NCBI GenBank assembly: GCA_037013685.1
Contig: CM072905.1
Location: forward strand, 10,382,991 to 10,446,990
Reading direction: 5' to 3'
DNA from: Acridotheres tristis
Taxonomy: Eukaryota > Chordata > Aves > Passeriformes > Sturnidae
DNA length: 64,000 bases
The notes under the pieces are model-generated. The model was not told the origin of the DNA. It saw only the letters and a list, made by a program, of their open reading frames with translations, and searched no databases. Every line of letters starts with the position of its first letter. The stretch's first letter is position 1. Of this stretch, positions 24,401 through 36,400 are shown one piece after another. The position numbers and the translations under genes were made by a program.

Positions 24401-27400
24401 GAACCAGAGGACCAGGCCCTGTAGCATCCCTGCTGTGCCAATACAATGTCCCTTTTTCCCATCCCCAGCCACACTTTGGGCTGGCAGGGGCTTTAAAGAG
24501 AAGAACTTAGTGTTTTGCTGTGGTGTCTCAGAGCTGAGGACTAAAAGCATCATCACTGCTCCATTATGTAATTCAGGGAATGTTTCATCCTCTGGGAGAT
24601 GGAGCTTTTGGCTTTCAACTGCTGGAAGAGGTCTAAACCCACACAGAGGGTCCACCTTCAGCTCTGTCATTCCCTCTCACTTTCTCTGTGTAAAATACCC
24701 CTGGACTCAGAAAAAAACACTCATCGGTGTGGAGGTTGCTCTAGGTCAGTGTATTCCTCTAAAGGTCAGGCCTAAAGGTCACTCTGAACTTTTGTTTCAG
24801 ATCCTTCTGTCACCTCTTGAACTCCCAAGCTCTCTGGCTTAAATGAGGAGTAGGAATTTTGAGCAGTGGAGTTACTGGAGGTGATTCAGTGTAACCTTGA
24901 TGGTGGACATGTGCCTGGAGCATCCTCCTCTCCTGCCCAGGGTCCTGCTCCTCTCTTGGCAGAGGAGTTGAGGGAAGTGCAGGGCAGCTCTGAAGGACAC
25001 AGCCCAGACACTTTTCCCAGCCCTTCCTGGTACAAGACATCCCAAAGCTGAGCATCCCTGTTCCACAGTGAGGCACTGGGCACAGGGCTCTATTTCCTTG
25101 TGAGGAAAGAAGTTGTCCTAAGCATGACCCTAAACCCTGGGCAAAACAGAGCTGAAAGCTGCTCTTCATCCTTGCTTTAAGATGAAATGCACCAGTGGGC
25201 TCTGGAGGAAACAATGTGCTGAAAATACCCCCAGGCTGTGCCAGCTTTGCTCACGGCTGCCCAGACTCTGCCTGGGACAGACTCAGTGGTCACTCTTGTC
25301 CTTGGAGGGTCTGGGGCCTCATTCTCTCTGTCAGTGCCTCTTTGTGCACCAGGCACTCACATCTCCTTACCCCTCTGTCTCTCTCCAAATGCTGGCACCT
25401 GCCCCTGCAGTGAATGTCCCCTCTGTCCCCTCCTCACTGACAGTGTCACTGCCCTGCTGCAGGAGGCACCAGTGCTGTTTCCCACAGGTATCTGGACACA
25501 CTGGAACAAGCCCTGGCTGCTGGAGACGTGGTTTTGATTGAGAACCTGGAGGAATCCGTGGATCCAGTGCTGGGGCCGTTACTGGGCCGAGAAACAATCA
25601 AGAAAGGCAGGTGAGCCTGAGGGATTTGGGGACACGTGTGGATGGGGGCTGGGGGCTTTGTGCTCTCTGTTCCTGCCCCCAGATCCTGGGTGTTCACATC
25701 CAGCAGCATTAACATCCTGTTTTCAGCAGTGAGGGCGTTTTAAATCAGGCAATCACAGGTAATTCAGCCATAGGATGGCTTGGAAATCAACTTGGATTTC
25801 TCATTTCATTTCACAGCATCATTCAAACCTCGTGTAAAAGAGAGAACTGTAATTCTCCCATTGTACACTGACCTTGGGGTCTGTAATTAGCTGTTCTGAC
25901 ACCGAATTATTACCAAAATAGCTGCTGCTGTTGTGAAGTAAAAGTAACCTTGAATTTTAGCAAACACTGCACAGTGTTCAGAAATGCAGCTACAGGTTTC
26001 AGCATCAAGGATATCAAGTGTTTCTTAATGAGGTCAAGTTCTCATGGCAGCTGCTGGCCACCTCCAGCCAAGAGGAGGTCAGCAAGAGAGGCAGCCAGGG
26101 AGCTCTTTTCACTTCAGTTCTTTGAGGATTATTTCCCTGCTTGCCTGAAACCTCCCAGGGTGTCATAAACTGGTGGGCAAGGCAAGCAGTCTGCAAAGCT
26201 TGCTGGGGAAAACATCCTGGGAAGGGTGGCTGAGCGTGGGTTTGGCTGCAAGATGGAGGAGCAGGGTTGGTCCCAGTGCAGGATTGAAATATTTGGAGGA
26301 TGTTGAGAGAGGGATGCAGCAGAGAGGGTGGCAAATCCCCTCCAGTGGAACACTCAGGCATCCCATTTTGTGCATCTCTGCTGTCAAAACTCCCTGTTTT
26401 GAGTCATATAGAAGTCATATAGAAAGGGAAAATAAGTTATAAATCACAGAGAAAGTCCCTGGGTTTTGTGTTTCCATGCCCTAAGCTCATCCTCCAGGCA
26501 GATGCTGCCAGTCCCAGAGCAGGAATGGTTTTGCTGTGGGGTCTGGCAGGATCTCTGCTGTGAGCTGCCTGTACTGGGGGATTTCCAGCTCCAAAATCAG
26601 TTGAGAGGGCCAGGAGGGCAGCCAGTGAGTGATGTTGGACTGGGAAGTGAATTCAAACTCCCTTGAGAACATCACCATTCCCACAGTGCATCCCCGAAAA
26701 CATTCCTAGTTTCTCTTTGACTCTGGTTCCTATGGCCTTTGTTAATAGAGAATTATAAAATGATTTGGGTTGGGAGGGACTTTAAAAATCATCCAGTGCC
26801 ACCCCTGCCATGGCAGGGACACCTCCCACTGTCCCAGGCTGCTCCAAGCCCCAATGTCCAACCTGGCCTTGGGCACTGCCAGGGATCCAGGGGCAGCCAC
26901 AGCTGCTCTGGGCACCCTGTGCCAGCCCTGCCCACCCTCATAGGGAAGGATTTCTTCCTAACATCTCATCTAAACCCACTCTCTGTCAGTCTGAACCCAT
27001 TCCTCCTTGTCCTGTCACTTCAGTTCCTGATCAGGTCCCTGCAGCCCCTGCAGACCCTGGAAGGGGCTCTGGGGTCTCCACACAACCTTCTCCTCTCCAG
27101 GCTGGACAATCCCAGCTCTCCCAGCCTGGCTCCATAGGGGAGCTGCTCCAGTCCCTTTATCAACTTCCAGGTCTCCTCTGCAATTGTTCCAACAGTTCCT
27201 TGTCCCTCTTATGTTGGGGACACCAGAACTGGGCCCTGTTCCAGGTGGGGTCTCCCCAGAGACAGAATCCCCTCCTGGCCCTGCTGCCCACAGCTTTGGA
27301 TACAACCCAGGGCATGCTGGATTTCTGGGCTGGGCTAATCTCGGGTTCAGAGAATGTTGTCATTTCCTGGGGTCTCTGTGAGCTTTAGACTGTGTGTCAG

Positions 27401-30400
27401 CAGTGCAGAGCAGGAGGATGCTGGGTTTTCCTGGCTGATGTCACCTCCTGGGAATGGCAGCCACCACTCTCCACATGTGGCTTCGCTTGTCAAGCCAGAG
27501 CTGGCCTGGTCAGAGGCAGCACTCTGGGTAATTTTAGCTCTGACCAGTGAAAAAAGCTCGAGCTTGAGAGGCTTTTCCTCCCTGCTACTCCAGTTTTAGG
27601 CCGAATTCAGCCTCTGCCCAAAGCCAGGAGTGTTCATGGTAGGGCTGGTTGTGTCACTGTGGAAAATTTTAGCCTCCTTAAACAGGATCCAAAATTCAGG
27701 AGAGACTCTTTGGGGTTTTCCCCTTAAATGAGAAGTGATTTAAGTGTGTCCAGTATGAAACGCTTTGCTTCAATAATGATTTCTGTGAGGAGTGCCAAGT
27801 CGCTGGAGCTGCCACTGTCCTGTGGTGTCAGCTCCTGCCTGAGGCTCCTTTTGCCAAAATCCCAGGTACATCAAGATTGGGGACAAGGAGTGTGCCTTGC
27901 ACCCTGCCTTCCGTCTGATCCTGCACACCAAGCTGGCAAACCCTCACTTCCAGCCCGAGCTGCAGGCACAGTGCACCCTCATCGACTTCTCTGTCACCCG
28001 CCACGGCCTCGAGGAGCAGCTGCTGGGGGCTGTGGTGAGCCTGGAGAGGCCAGACCTGGAGGAGCTGAAGGTCAGAGAAACACTGAGAGCAGGAGAAATC
28101 ATCAGTGCCATCGTTATTACACTTATCATTCTGTTATTATTAATAATATTTATTTGATTATTTAATGATATAATTATAATTATTAATAATATTATTGTTG
28201 GTCTACACTGAGAGGCCAGACCTGGAGGAGCTGAAGGTCAGAGAAACACTGAGAGCAGGAGAAATCATCAGTGCCATCGTTATTACACTTATCATTCTAT
28301 TATTATTATTAATATTTATTCTACTATTTAATTATATAATTATAATTATTAATATTATTAATAATGTTGTTGTTGGTCTACACTGAGATGCCAGACCTGG
28401 AGGAGCTGAAGGTCAGACCTGGGGGTTTACACTGGGGTCAAGGAGAAATCATCAGTGTCATCATTATGACACTTAAAATTTAATTATAATTATCATAATT
28501 ATAATTATTAATATTTGGATTGTTGTTATTAATATTGTTATTATTGTTGTTGTTGGTCTACACTGAGAGGCCAGACCTGGAGGAGCTGAAGGTCAGCACC
28601 TGGAAACTGTCACTGGGAACAAGGAGAAATTATCAGTAGCATCGTTATTACACTTATGATTTAATTATAATGATTATAATAATTTTTTTTATTAATATTG
28701 TTATTATTATTGTTGCTGGTCTACACTGAGAGGCCTGACCTGGAGGAGCTGAAGGTCAAAACCTAGGAGTTTACACTGAGAACAAGTGCTACAATCATCA
28801 TTATCATATTTCATTTTTATTTTTATTATTTTTATTTCTAGTTTTGCTATTTTTAATTTTTATTTCGTTTTTAACAAACAGCACTTTACATGCCAGCTTG
28901 CAGACGTTGCTGAGCTCTTCACAAAATCAGATTTCCCTTGTATGACAAACATTGAGGGTTATTTTTCCTTCAGCCTTCCCTTTTCTTGGCATTTTAAGAA
29001 CCCTTGTACATAATTTTCAAGGTTTTTCTCTCAAAAATTCCCTTTATTTTCCTCCTCCTCCTCTGACTGAAAGCTGAGTTTCTCATTACCTCAGTTTTTT
29101 TCTGGACTTCACCAATTTAAATTTTGAAGCAGCATTAATCTCACTTAATTTTCAGCATTTATGGTAAAGGATTCTCTGTAAATATTGTGAGGCTGGCAAT
29201 GATATTTTTCTCTTCTGGTTCTTCCTCCCACTTTGTAACAGCCCAAAATATTTTCTCTCTCTCTTAATAAGTATGGCTTTAATTTCAAGGTAATTTTAGA
29301 AAGAAAATCCTCCCTTCTGATGACAACTTTAACAGTGGAACAAATATGAATAATCCTAAATATTTTCTGAGAGTGGGAATAAATTTCCTGCATGTGTTCA
29401 GTCAGGCCAGGCCTGTTCTGAAAGAATCTTTCCATTTAATGAGGTTCTGAAGGTCCTTAGCTGGGCAGCCTTAATGAAGCATCGAGGCTCATGTGCTAAT
29501 GAGCCAAAAGATGGCATCAAAAATACAAAATGAGCTGATTAATATGTGAGCCAGGGGTGCTGTGCTGCTGCCACAAGGGACACAAAGCCTTGCTCAGTGT
29601 CCCCAGCACAATTCCTGTGGGATGTGAAAATGGGATGTCCCATTTTCCTTACCTTGAAGAATACTGAATTATTTCTCTCCAGCACCACAGCAAGAGAACA
29701 CCAGAGCCTCTCCTCACCCAGTTCCATCCTACTGCATCCCTGCTGCCTCAGGGAGGAGAAAAGCAGCCTGGAACCCCAGATGTTCTGCTAGAAGGGGAAC
29801 ATAAACCCTGTTTCTTGCTGGATTTAAAGCAGAGCTGTGTCTCCTTGGGCAGTGAGGGGGTGGCAGTGCCACCTGTGACCAGGGGCTCTGCATCTTCTGC
29901 CCCCTGTCTTGGTTAGAAAGGCAGGTGTCTGCTAATAAAGGCAGGAGCATTTCTTGAAATGGAAAATATAAACCCCCTCCCTCCAAATTATTATGATTTT
30001 GAAATTAAGGGTCTCTCAGGCAAAGACATGGGAATAGCAATAACAGTTCTTTACTAGGAAAAATTAAAATAGAAATACAGTATTACAAAAAAACAAACCC
30101 AAAACACCGACACAGTCAGAATCCAAGGTGCCCCCATCAGTCAGTCAGGGCTTGGTGCAGTCCCATTCCATGGTGGCTGCATCCTCCTGCAGTGACAGAT
30201 GTGGTTCTGCTGGAGCAGGGCTCCTGCACAAGGTGCACTTTTCCTCCAAAGCTGCAGGGATGATGTGCAAGGCTCTGGTTTTCCTCTGGGATCCAGTGGG
30301 AAAAGGCTGCTCTGCTGTTCCAAATCTCCCCTTTGATCTGGGTAGGAAATGCTTGGCTCCTCCCCTGGCTGGAGCATCTCCCATGGGATGATGGAATTTG

Positions 30401-33400
30401 ATCAGCCCTGCCCTGGGACTGCATGGCCATGGACAGGAGAGATCTCCTGGAGGGAGGATGGGCTGTGGGGAAGATAAAGAACACTGCAACAGCTGGGTGA
30501 ACAGCTGGGATAGAACACACACTGCTGGGCACAGCCTGCATTGAAACCCAAGATACCCCAGGGCTGGGTCTGGAGCTCCTGTGAGGCCCAGAGTGGAATT
30601 TGGGATTCCCCAGAGGACAGGTCACCTCTGCAGGTGTGTGTTAGTCCTTCCTCTCCACCCTGGGACTGAAGGGACAGGTATTTGGTGTCCAGGGAAGGTT
30701 TAGAGCAAGGGTTTGAGGGCAAGGGAGATGATTCTTAAAGCACTGTACAAAGGTTACTGAGCTCAAAGCACACCTTGTATGTGGAGCCCAGAATTTATTG
30801 CTGATAACCTAATCCAATTCAGCAAGCAGCTGTGATTAATCCAGTTCTGGTAGCATCTTTTAAAAATGTTTTCTCAACACAGTCTGCTTTCAAAATCCTT
30901 TTCTTCCTTGGTTCCCAGTTCAGTCTTTCTGTCCCTCCTTACAAACCACATTAGGGCAAGGCAAGCAGGACCTTCTCTCCCAGCTCACTGCAAACCCTTT
31001 CACTGGTTTTCCCTGCAATTCCCTGTGCTGAGGATTACTGTGGTCCCTGTGCTGGTGGCACTGCCATGATCCACTTGTGTCCTCAGGACTGGTTTCAGGT
31101 ACCCCCCCACCTTCTCCAAACTTCACTGTTTGGCTGAAATGTCTCAATTGATATTTGCCTCTAATTCCTTGTGTGTTTAGTGTTGGGAACAGCCTTAGGA
31201 GAGATGTTTTGTCCCAAGCTGTGGGTGGATAAGCCACGAGCTGGGGCCTGCTGTGCTGATTCAGAGATGAAGTGTGAGATCCCTGTGCTGTCATGGACAG
31301 TTGAGGTTTTTCCTCAGGTGCTCTGCAGAGTCAGATACTGAGATGAAATTCTTGCCTGTGAGGGTGGGCAGGCCCTGGCACAGGGTGCCCAGAGCAGCTG
31401 TGGCTGCCCCTGGATCCCTGGCAGTGCCCAAGGCCAGGCTGGACAGGGCTTGGAACAACCTGGGACAGTGGAAGGTGTCCCTGCCCATGGCAGGGGTGGA
31501 ACACGATGGTAATAAAGTCCCTTCCAACCCAAATCATTTTTGGATTCTGTGAAAACACAGGGAATTTCCCCCCTCTGGATTGTGAGGTTAAAATAACAAC
31601 AAAAGCAGCAAAAGGGAAAAGGAAAAGTGGCTGCTGTGGCTGAGTTTGGAAGGCTCTGGCAGTGAATCCTGCAGAGCTGGCCTGGAGCTCTGGTGAACTT
31701 TCTTTGCATGGAATGAGGTTTGGAAGTTACCCTGGGAGTAACTTATTTCCCAGAAGCAGCACTGTTCTGGATGAGCTAATGAGCTGCAGTGCAGACAGAA
31801 GGAATGATGACCTTGCTATGCTGCAAACCACAGCAGGATGAGGCTGCAGCACCCACAGGTGCTGGGGACACCCAGTCTGGGCATCTGAGGGTGCTCCCAG
31901 AACCTGTGTGGGGATCACAGGCAATTGGAACAAAAATCCACCCCCTCCTCATTAATAACTCCAGGGCTCACAGTCCGTGGTCTGCAAGAAGAACTTGCAA
32001 AATGTCATTTTTCAAGGCATGCTATGCTTGAATGACAGGAATGCACACAATTAGCCACATTAGTTTTCTGGTTCAAGGCTTGTGAAATATTCGCCACCAC
32101 CAGGAGCAAGTTCCTGTGTGTAAAGCTTAGAGAAAAGGCCTTTAAAGCAGCCCTTTCCTGCTGAAATACCAGACACACTTCAGTGCCTGCTCAGCAGAGC
32201 TGCTGTTAATGTGGAATGAGGGTGTGCATGGAATTTCAGCCCATATATTGAAAGATGAGTTATTAATGAGAGAGTCTCTCAATCTGGTGGAAAACCTCTG
32301 GCAACAGAGCAAATCCTACAGGCTCACTTCTGCATGGTGGGATTGGGAGAGCCATAGGGTTTCACATTTCTCCTTCCTGGGCTCCTCCAGACACTACAGG
32401 GGGAGATATTTTCCCAAAAACTCTCTTTGGAGCATTAGATCCTTGGCTTGTGGCACTGAGTCTGTCACATGCCAGTTGCCCAGGACTTGTCTCAGCTCCA
32501 CATGACCCATTCCTGCTGTTCTAGAGCTGTTGGGTTTTGCAGGGCTGTAAAACACTCTGCAAGTTCCTTGAATTTCTTGTTTTGTGTCCCTTAACAGTCT
32601 GAGGGTTTGAACTGAGTGTCACTCAGCAGTGTTTTCCATAGCAAGTGTTAGCACTGACTTCACCAGGCTTAGTCCAGCATCCCAATCAGAGCTTTCCCAC
32701 AGGGTATTTTCTGTGAGAACTCTAAAAATAGGTGCTCACAATAGGCACATATTGTGGAATCCACAATAAACCCAAGAGCCAGGAGTTTTCTCTGAGCAAA
32801 CACACAGAATAGGACAATCACATCTCAGGGAGAAAGCCTGTCCTGGAGGAGCAGCTCAGAAAGGAGCCAGGTGAGAGCCTTTGTTTCCACCATGAACAGT
32901 GCTCAAGACTGGTGTTCCTGCAGGGGCCAGGGAGGTGGGACTGTGCCTGCAGAGCATGGAGAGGGCACTTCAGAGACATGGGAAGGGTTTGCTGTCATTC
33001 AGAAATCTGCCTCTGCCACAGGAGAGTTGTGCTGGCCTGAATCTGCTTGCCCATCTTTGTCAGGTCCAGCTTTAGCCACTGGTGCCAGTGGGACCTCGAG
33101 GCCAGGGTACAGGTGGGAGCAGGACAGGAGAGGCTGTGGCTTTGCCCTCAGTTCTGAGCCTGGGATCTCCCCATACTCACATTGGTACCCAAGGGACTTC
33201 ACTGCTGGTTTTGCCATCAGGTTTTAACCCCGTGTTCCCCAATGCTGGTGTGTCTGCTGTGGGCTGGAGTGGTGAGAGCAGATGTTCAGCAGGAGGGGTG
33301 AGGAGCAGGGACTCTCCAGGCTGACTTGACCCCAAGAATTGAGGTACAAAGACACCGGATATGTGGATAAAGGGGATAAAGGTCTTTTCTTCCTGATTCA

Positions 33401-36400
33401 TTTCCAGCATTTTCCTACTTTTCTAGCAAAAGGGCTCAGTTCTCCTGGTGCTTTCTGTGCTGTTCCAGGGTTCTCTGAGCTGCAAGCTTGTTGGATAAGG
33501 AGTGATCCCAGATCCCAGAACTCTATCCATTCCCAGGAGTTGCAGAGAGCAGGAATCAGCACTACTGGACTATAGCAATTGTCAGTGGGAATCCTGTTCC
33601 CATGTGAAGGTGATTAATCCTTACTTTACCACATCCTTTATGGCTAAAACTTCCTGAATTTTTCACTTGCAGTCAGATCTCACAAAGCAACAGAATGGAT
33701 TCAAGATCACCTTGAAAACATTGGAGGACAATTTGCTCTCTCGGCTGTCGTCAGCATCTGGGAATTTCCTGGGAGACACAGAGTTGGTGGAAAACCTGGA
33801 GACCACTAAAAGGACAGCTGCAGAGATTGTGGAGAAGGTACAAAGACAGTGATAGCCTGGAGAAAGCATGTCTGTGCTCCTTTAAGGATTTCTGGCTGGA
33901 ATGTAACCTCTGCTCTGCCCATCTCTGCTCCGTCTGCTGAGCAGGGAATAGAAATTGGTATAAATTGTAAATGCTCTCCATTCTGGAGAGCTCCAGGCCA
34001 TTTAGTTCTTCGGAGATTTTTTGTGTTAAATGACCTATTTAAGACCAAGAGAAAACATTGATGCCTGATGTAAAGACAATAAAATTTACACACTGTATCA
34101 AGGCAGCTTTAAAGTGTTCCAGCATAATCCTGGGTACATCACACTGCCTCAGTGAGGCTGGATTTTAGTACTGACCAGGGACTGCAATCTGGGGAGCCTG
34201 TGATCTCGAGTAAATGTGAAAGAACTCAGGTATTTCGCACTCTTCCATTCCTCAGAGTATAAATCAGCATTTGTGTGAGCACTACCACCTGCCCAGCTGC
34301 CCTTGCTGCCTGCATGGGCTCAGGTAAATGCCCAGAGGGTTTTCCTTGCCACTGAGGGAGCTTGGGAAGTGTGATTCCCGTGCCAGGATTGTCCCAGGAC
34401 TCTGGAGGGGACGTTCAGCTCTTTCCCTCTGCAGTCTCCCCATCTCCAGAGCCTGCACGTGCCCTCCCTCAGCCACTGGCCCATGTTCTGCCTGGAACTG
34501 CCTCTCTTCCCAACCAGTGACCAGGAAACTCAGTGATACTCCCTCCATGTTCAAAATCAGAATTGTTTTCTATTTGTGGTGCATCAGGTGCATTCAGCTC
34601 CCTGGGGAAGAGTTGGTTGAACCCCCAAAGGGGGTGTTGAAGGGATTTTTTGACATGGAAAGCTTTGGCATCTCCCCCTTGAAGCAGGTGCTTTGGAAGT
34701 GCTTCACCTTCTAAACCAGCTGTGCTGTGCAGCTGCTCACTGCCAGCAGTGCCAACAAGGCATGAATTTTAGAGTTTGCACCTGGATTTTCTGAGTTTGT
34801 CCCCACCTGGAAAGCTGTGCAAGAGCCCTGTTAGAAGTTCAAGTCAAGCCTCACCGTCCTTTTGGTCTGACTACCCAAAGAAAGGTGTTCAGCCAACATT
34901 TTCCTTGCTCTGGAAGTCCTCCCTGCTCTACAGATGGAAAGCATCTATCTGCCCCAGATCTGGCTCTGAGTTTGCCAGAGCTGTTCATGAGTCCAGCACT
35001 GCTCATGGGGATGTACAAACATCCCACAGATCCCACAGCAGATGAAGGCTCATCCTGTGCTTCCTTGGGGTGCCCCAGCCAGGTGTGCTCACAGCAGCTC
35101 AGGTGACAGCCCAGGGCACCCTGTGGTTTCAGCAGGGGCTGTGTGATGCTCTGCTGGCTCATTCTGCCATAGGAAGCTTAGGAAGGGCTGGAGAGGGACT
35201 TCTTGCAGTGATAGGACAAGGGGAAAAGCTTCAAGATGAAAATGGGCAGACTTTGATCAGATATTAGGAAGAAATTCTTGGCTGTAAGGGTGGGGAGGCC
35301 CTGGCATAGGTTGCCCAGAGAAGCTGTGGCTTCACCATACTTGGAAGTGTCCAAGGCCAGGCTGGATAGGGCTTGGGGCAGCCTAGGACGGTGGAAAATG
35401 TCCTTGAGTGGAAGGAGAAGAGGTTTAGGGTCCTTTCCAACCCAAACTGTTCTGGGATTCTATGATCCTATTGCATGATTTGCTGGGCTGGCTGGGTCAG
35501 CACTGTCCCAGCAGCTCCTGACCATGGTGTTAGACATGTCTATCCTCAGCCAGGGACCAAAATAAACCCTAGAGGCTCAGGGATGTCACTTCTTGCTGCT
35601 GAGGTGGGGTGAGAGAACAAGCAGGACCGAGGTGATGATGGATGGTGATTCTGCCGAGATTTTCACATGTCCCTCAGAGCAGCTGCAGAGCGAGGTTTGG
35701 TGCTGCTGAGGAAAGGCAGCAAAGAGCTGAGCTGTTATACACGAGCAGCTCTCAGCCCTGGGGAAGCTGCCTGAGAGCAGCACTGGGGCTGCTCAGCCCA
35801 GCCTCCTTAATGGCCTGCACAGGAGGGGTGCAATTAGCACTCATTGATTGAGAAACTCATTGATGAGAAAACCAATTGCAGTTAGCAAAGAGCAGGGAGC
35901 CTAGGGAGAAGTCTGGAGTGGACACAGGAAAACGGGGGATTGGGCAACTGAGTGCAAAATGCAGTTAAATGGAAGGTTCCAGAGGGGGAGGATGCTGGGC
36001 AGGGCAGATCCAGCCTGGCAGGGGCACAAGTGACCCATGGTGGTCACTTGTGGATTGCCCTGATGACTTTGTGGCCAGTGTCCACTCTGCTGATGCCTGG
36101 AGAGTTGCCTGGAGCAGGGGCTGGGCAGTGCTGAAGGAATAAAGCAGGGATTTATTCCAAGCCCTTCCAAGGATTCACCTTGGGCACTGCAAGAGCCCGG
36201 CCGTGGCTCCAGCCAAGATGGAGCCAAGATGGATCCGAGTCACGAGTTCTCACACTTGGATCACTTTGGCTCCATTTCCATCTTGGCCTTCATTGTCCAA
36301 TTGCAGCTCCAGCTTCTGCAGTGCCATCCTGCCACATTCTCTCCTCCAGTCGCTGCTCTTTGCACTTTTTGGGGCTGAAGCTGCAGCGCTGTCCTTGGTT

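Larger units (their letters stand above)
28071..33672 (+). other. DNAH17 intron 9 (5.6 kb)
   Basis: Begins with the exon-derived array, then AT-rich sequence (28780-29540), an LTR-like block (29905-30440), a CR1 (31345-31556) and otherwise unique sequence up to exon J. Confidence 0.85.

Noticed and set aside
28071..28160. Extension of exon I into the intron as an alternative C-terminus
   Set aside because: The frame stays open only about 28 codons through AT-rich sequence, and the family sequence continues in exon J exactly from the GT donor.
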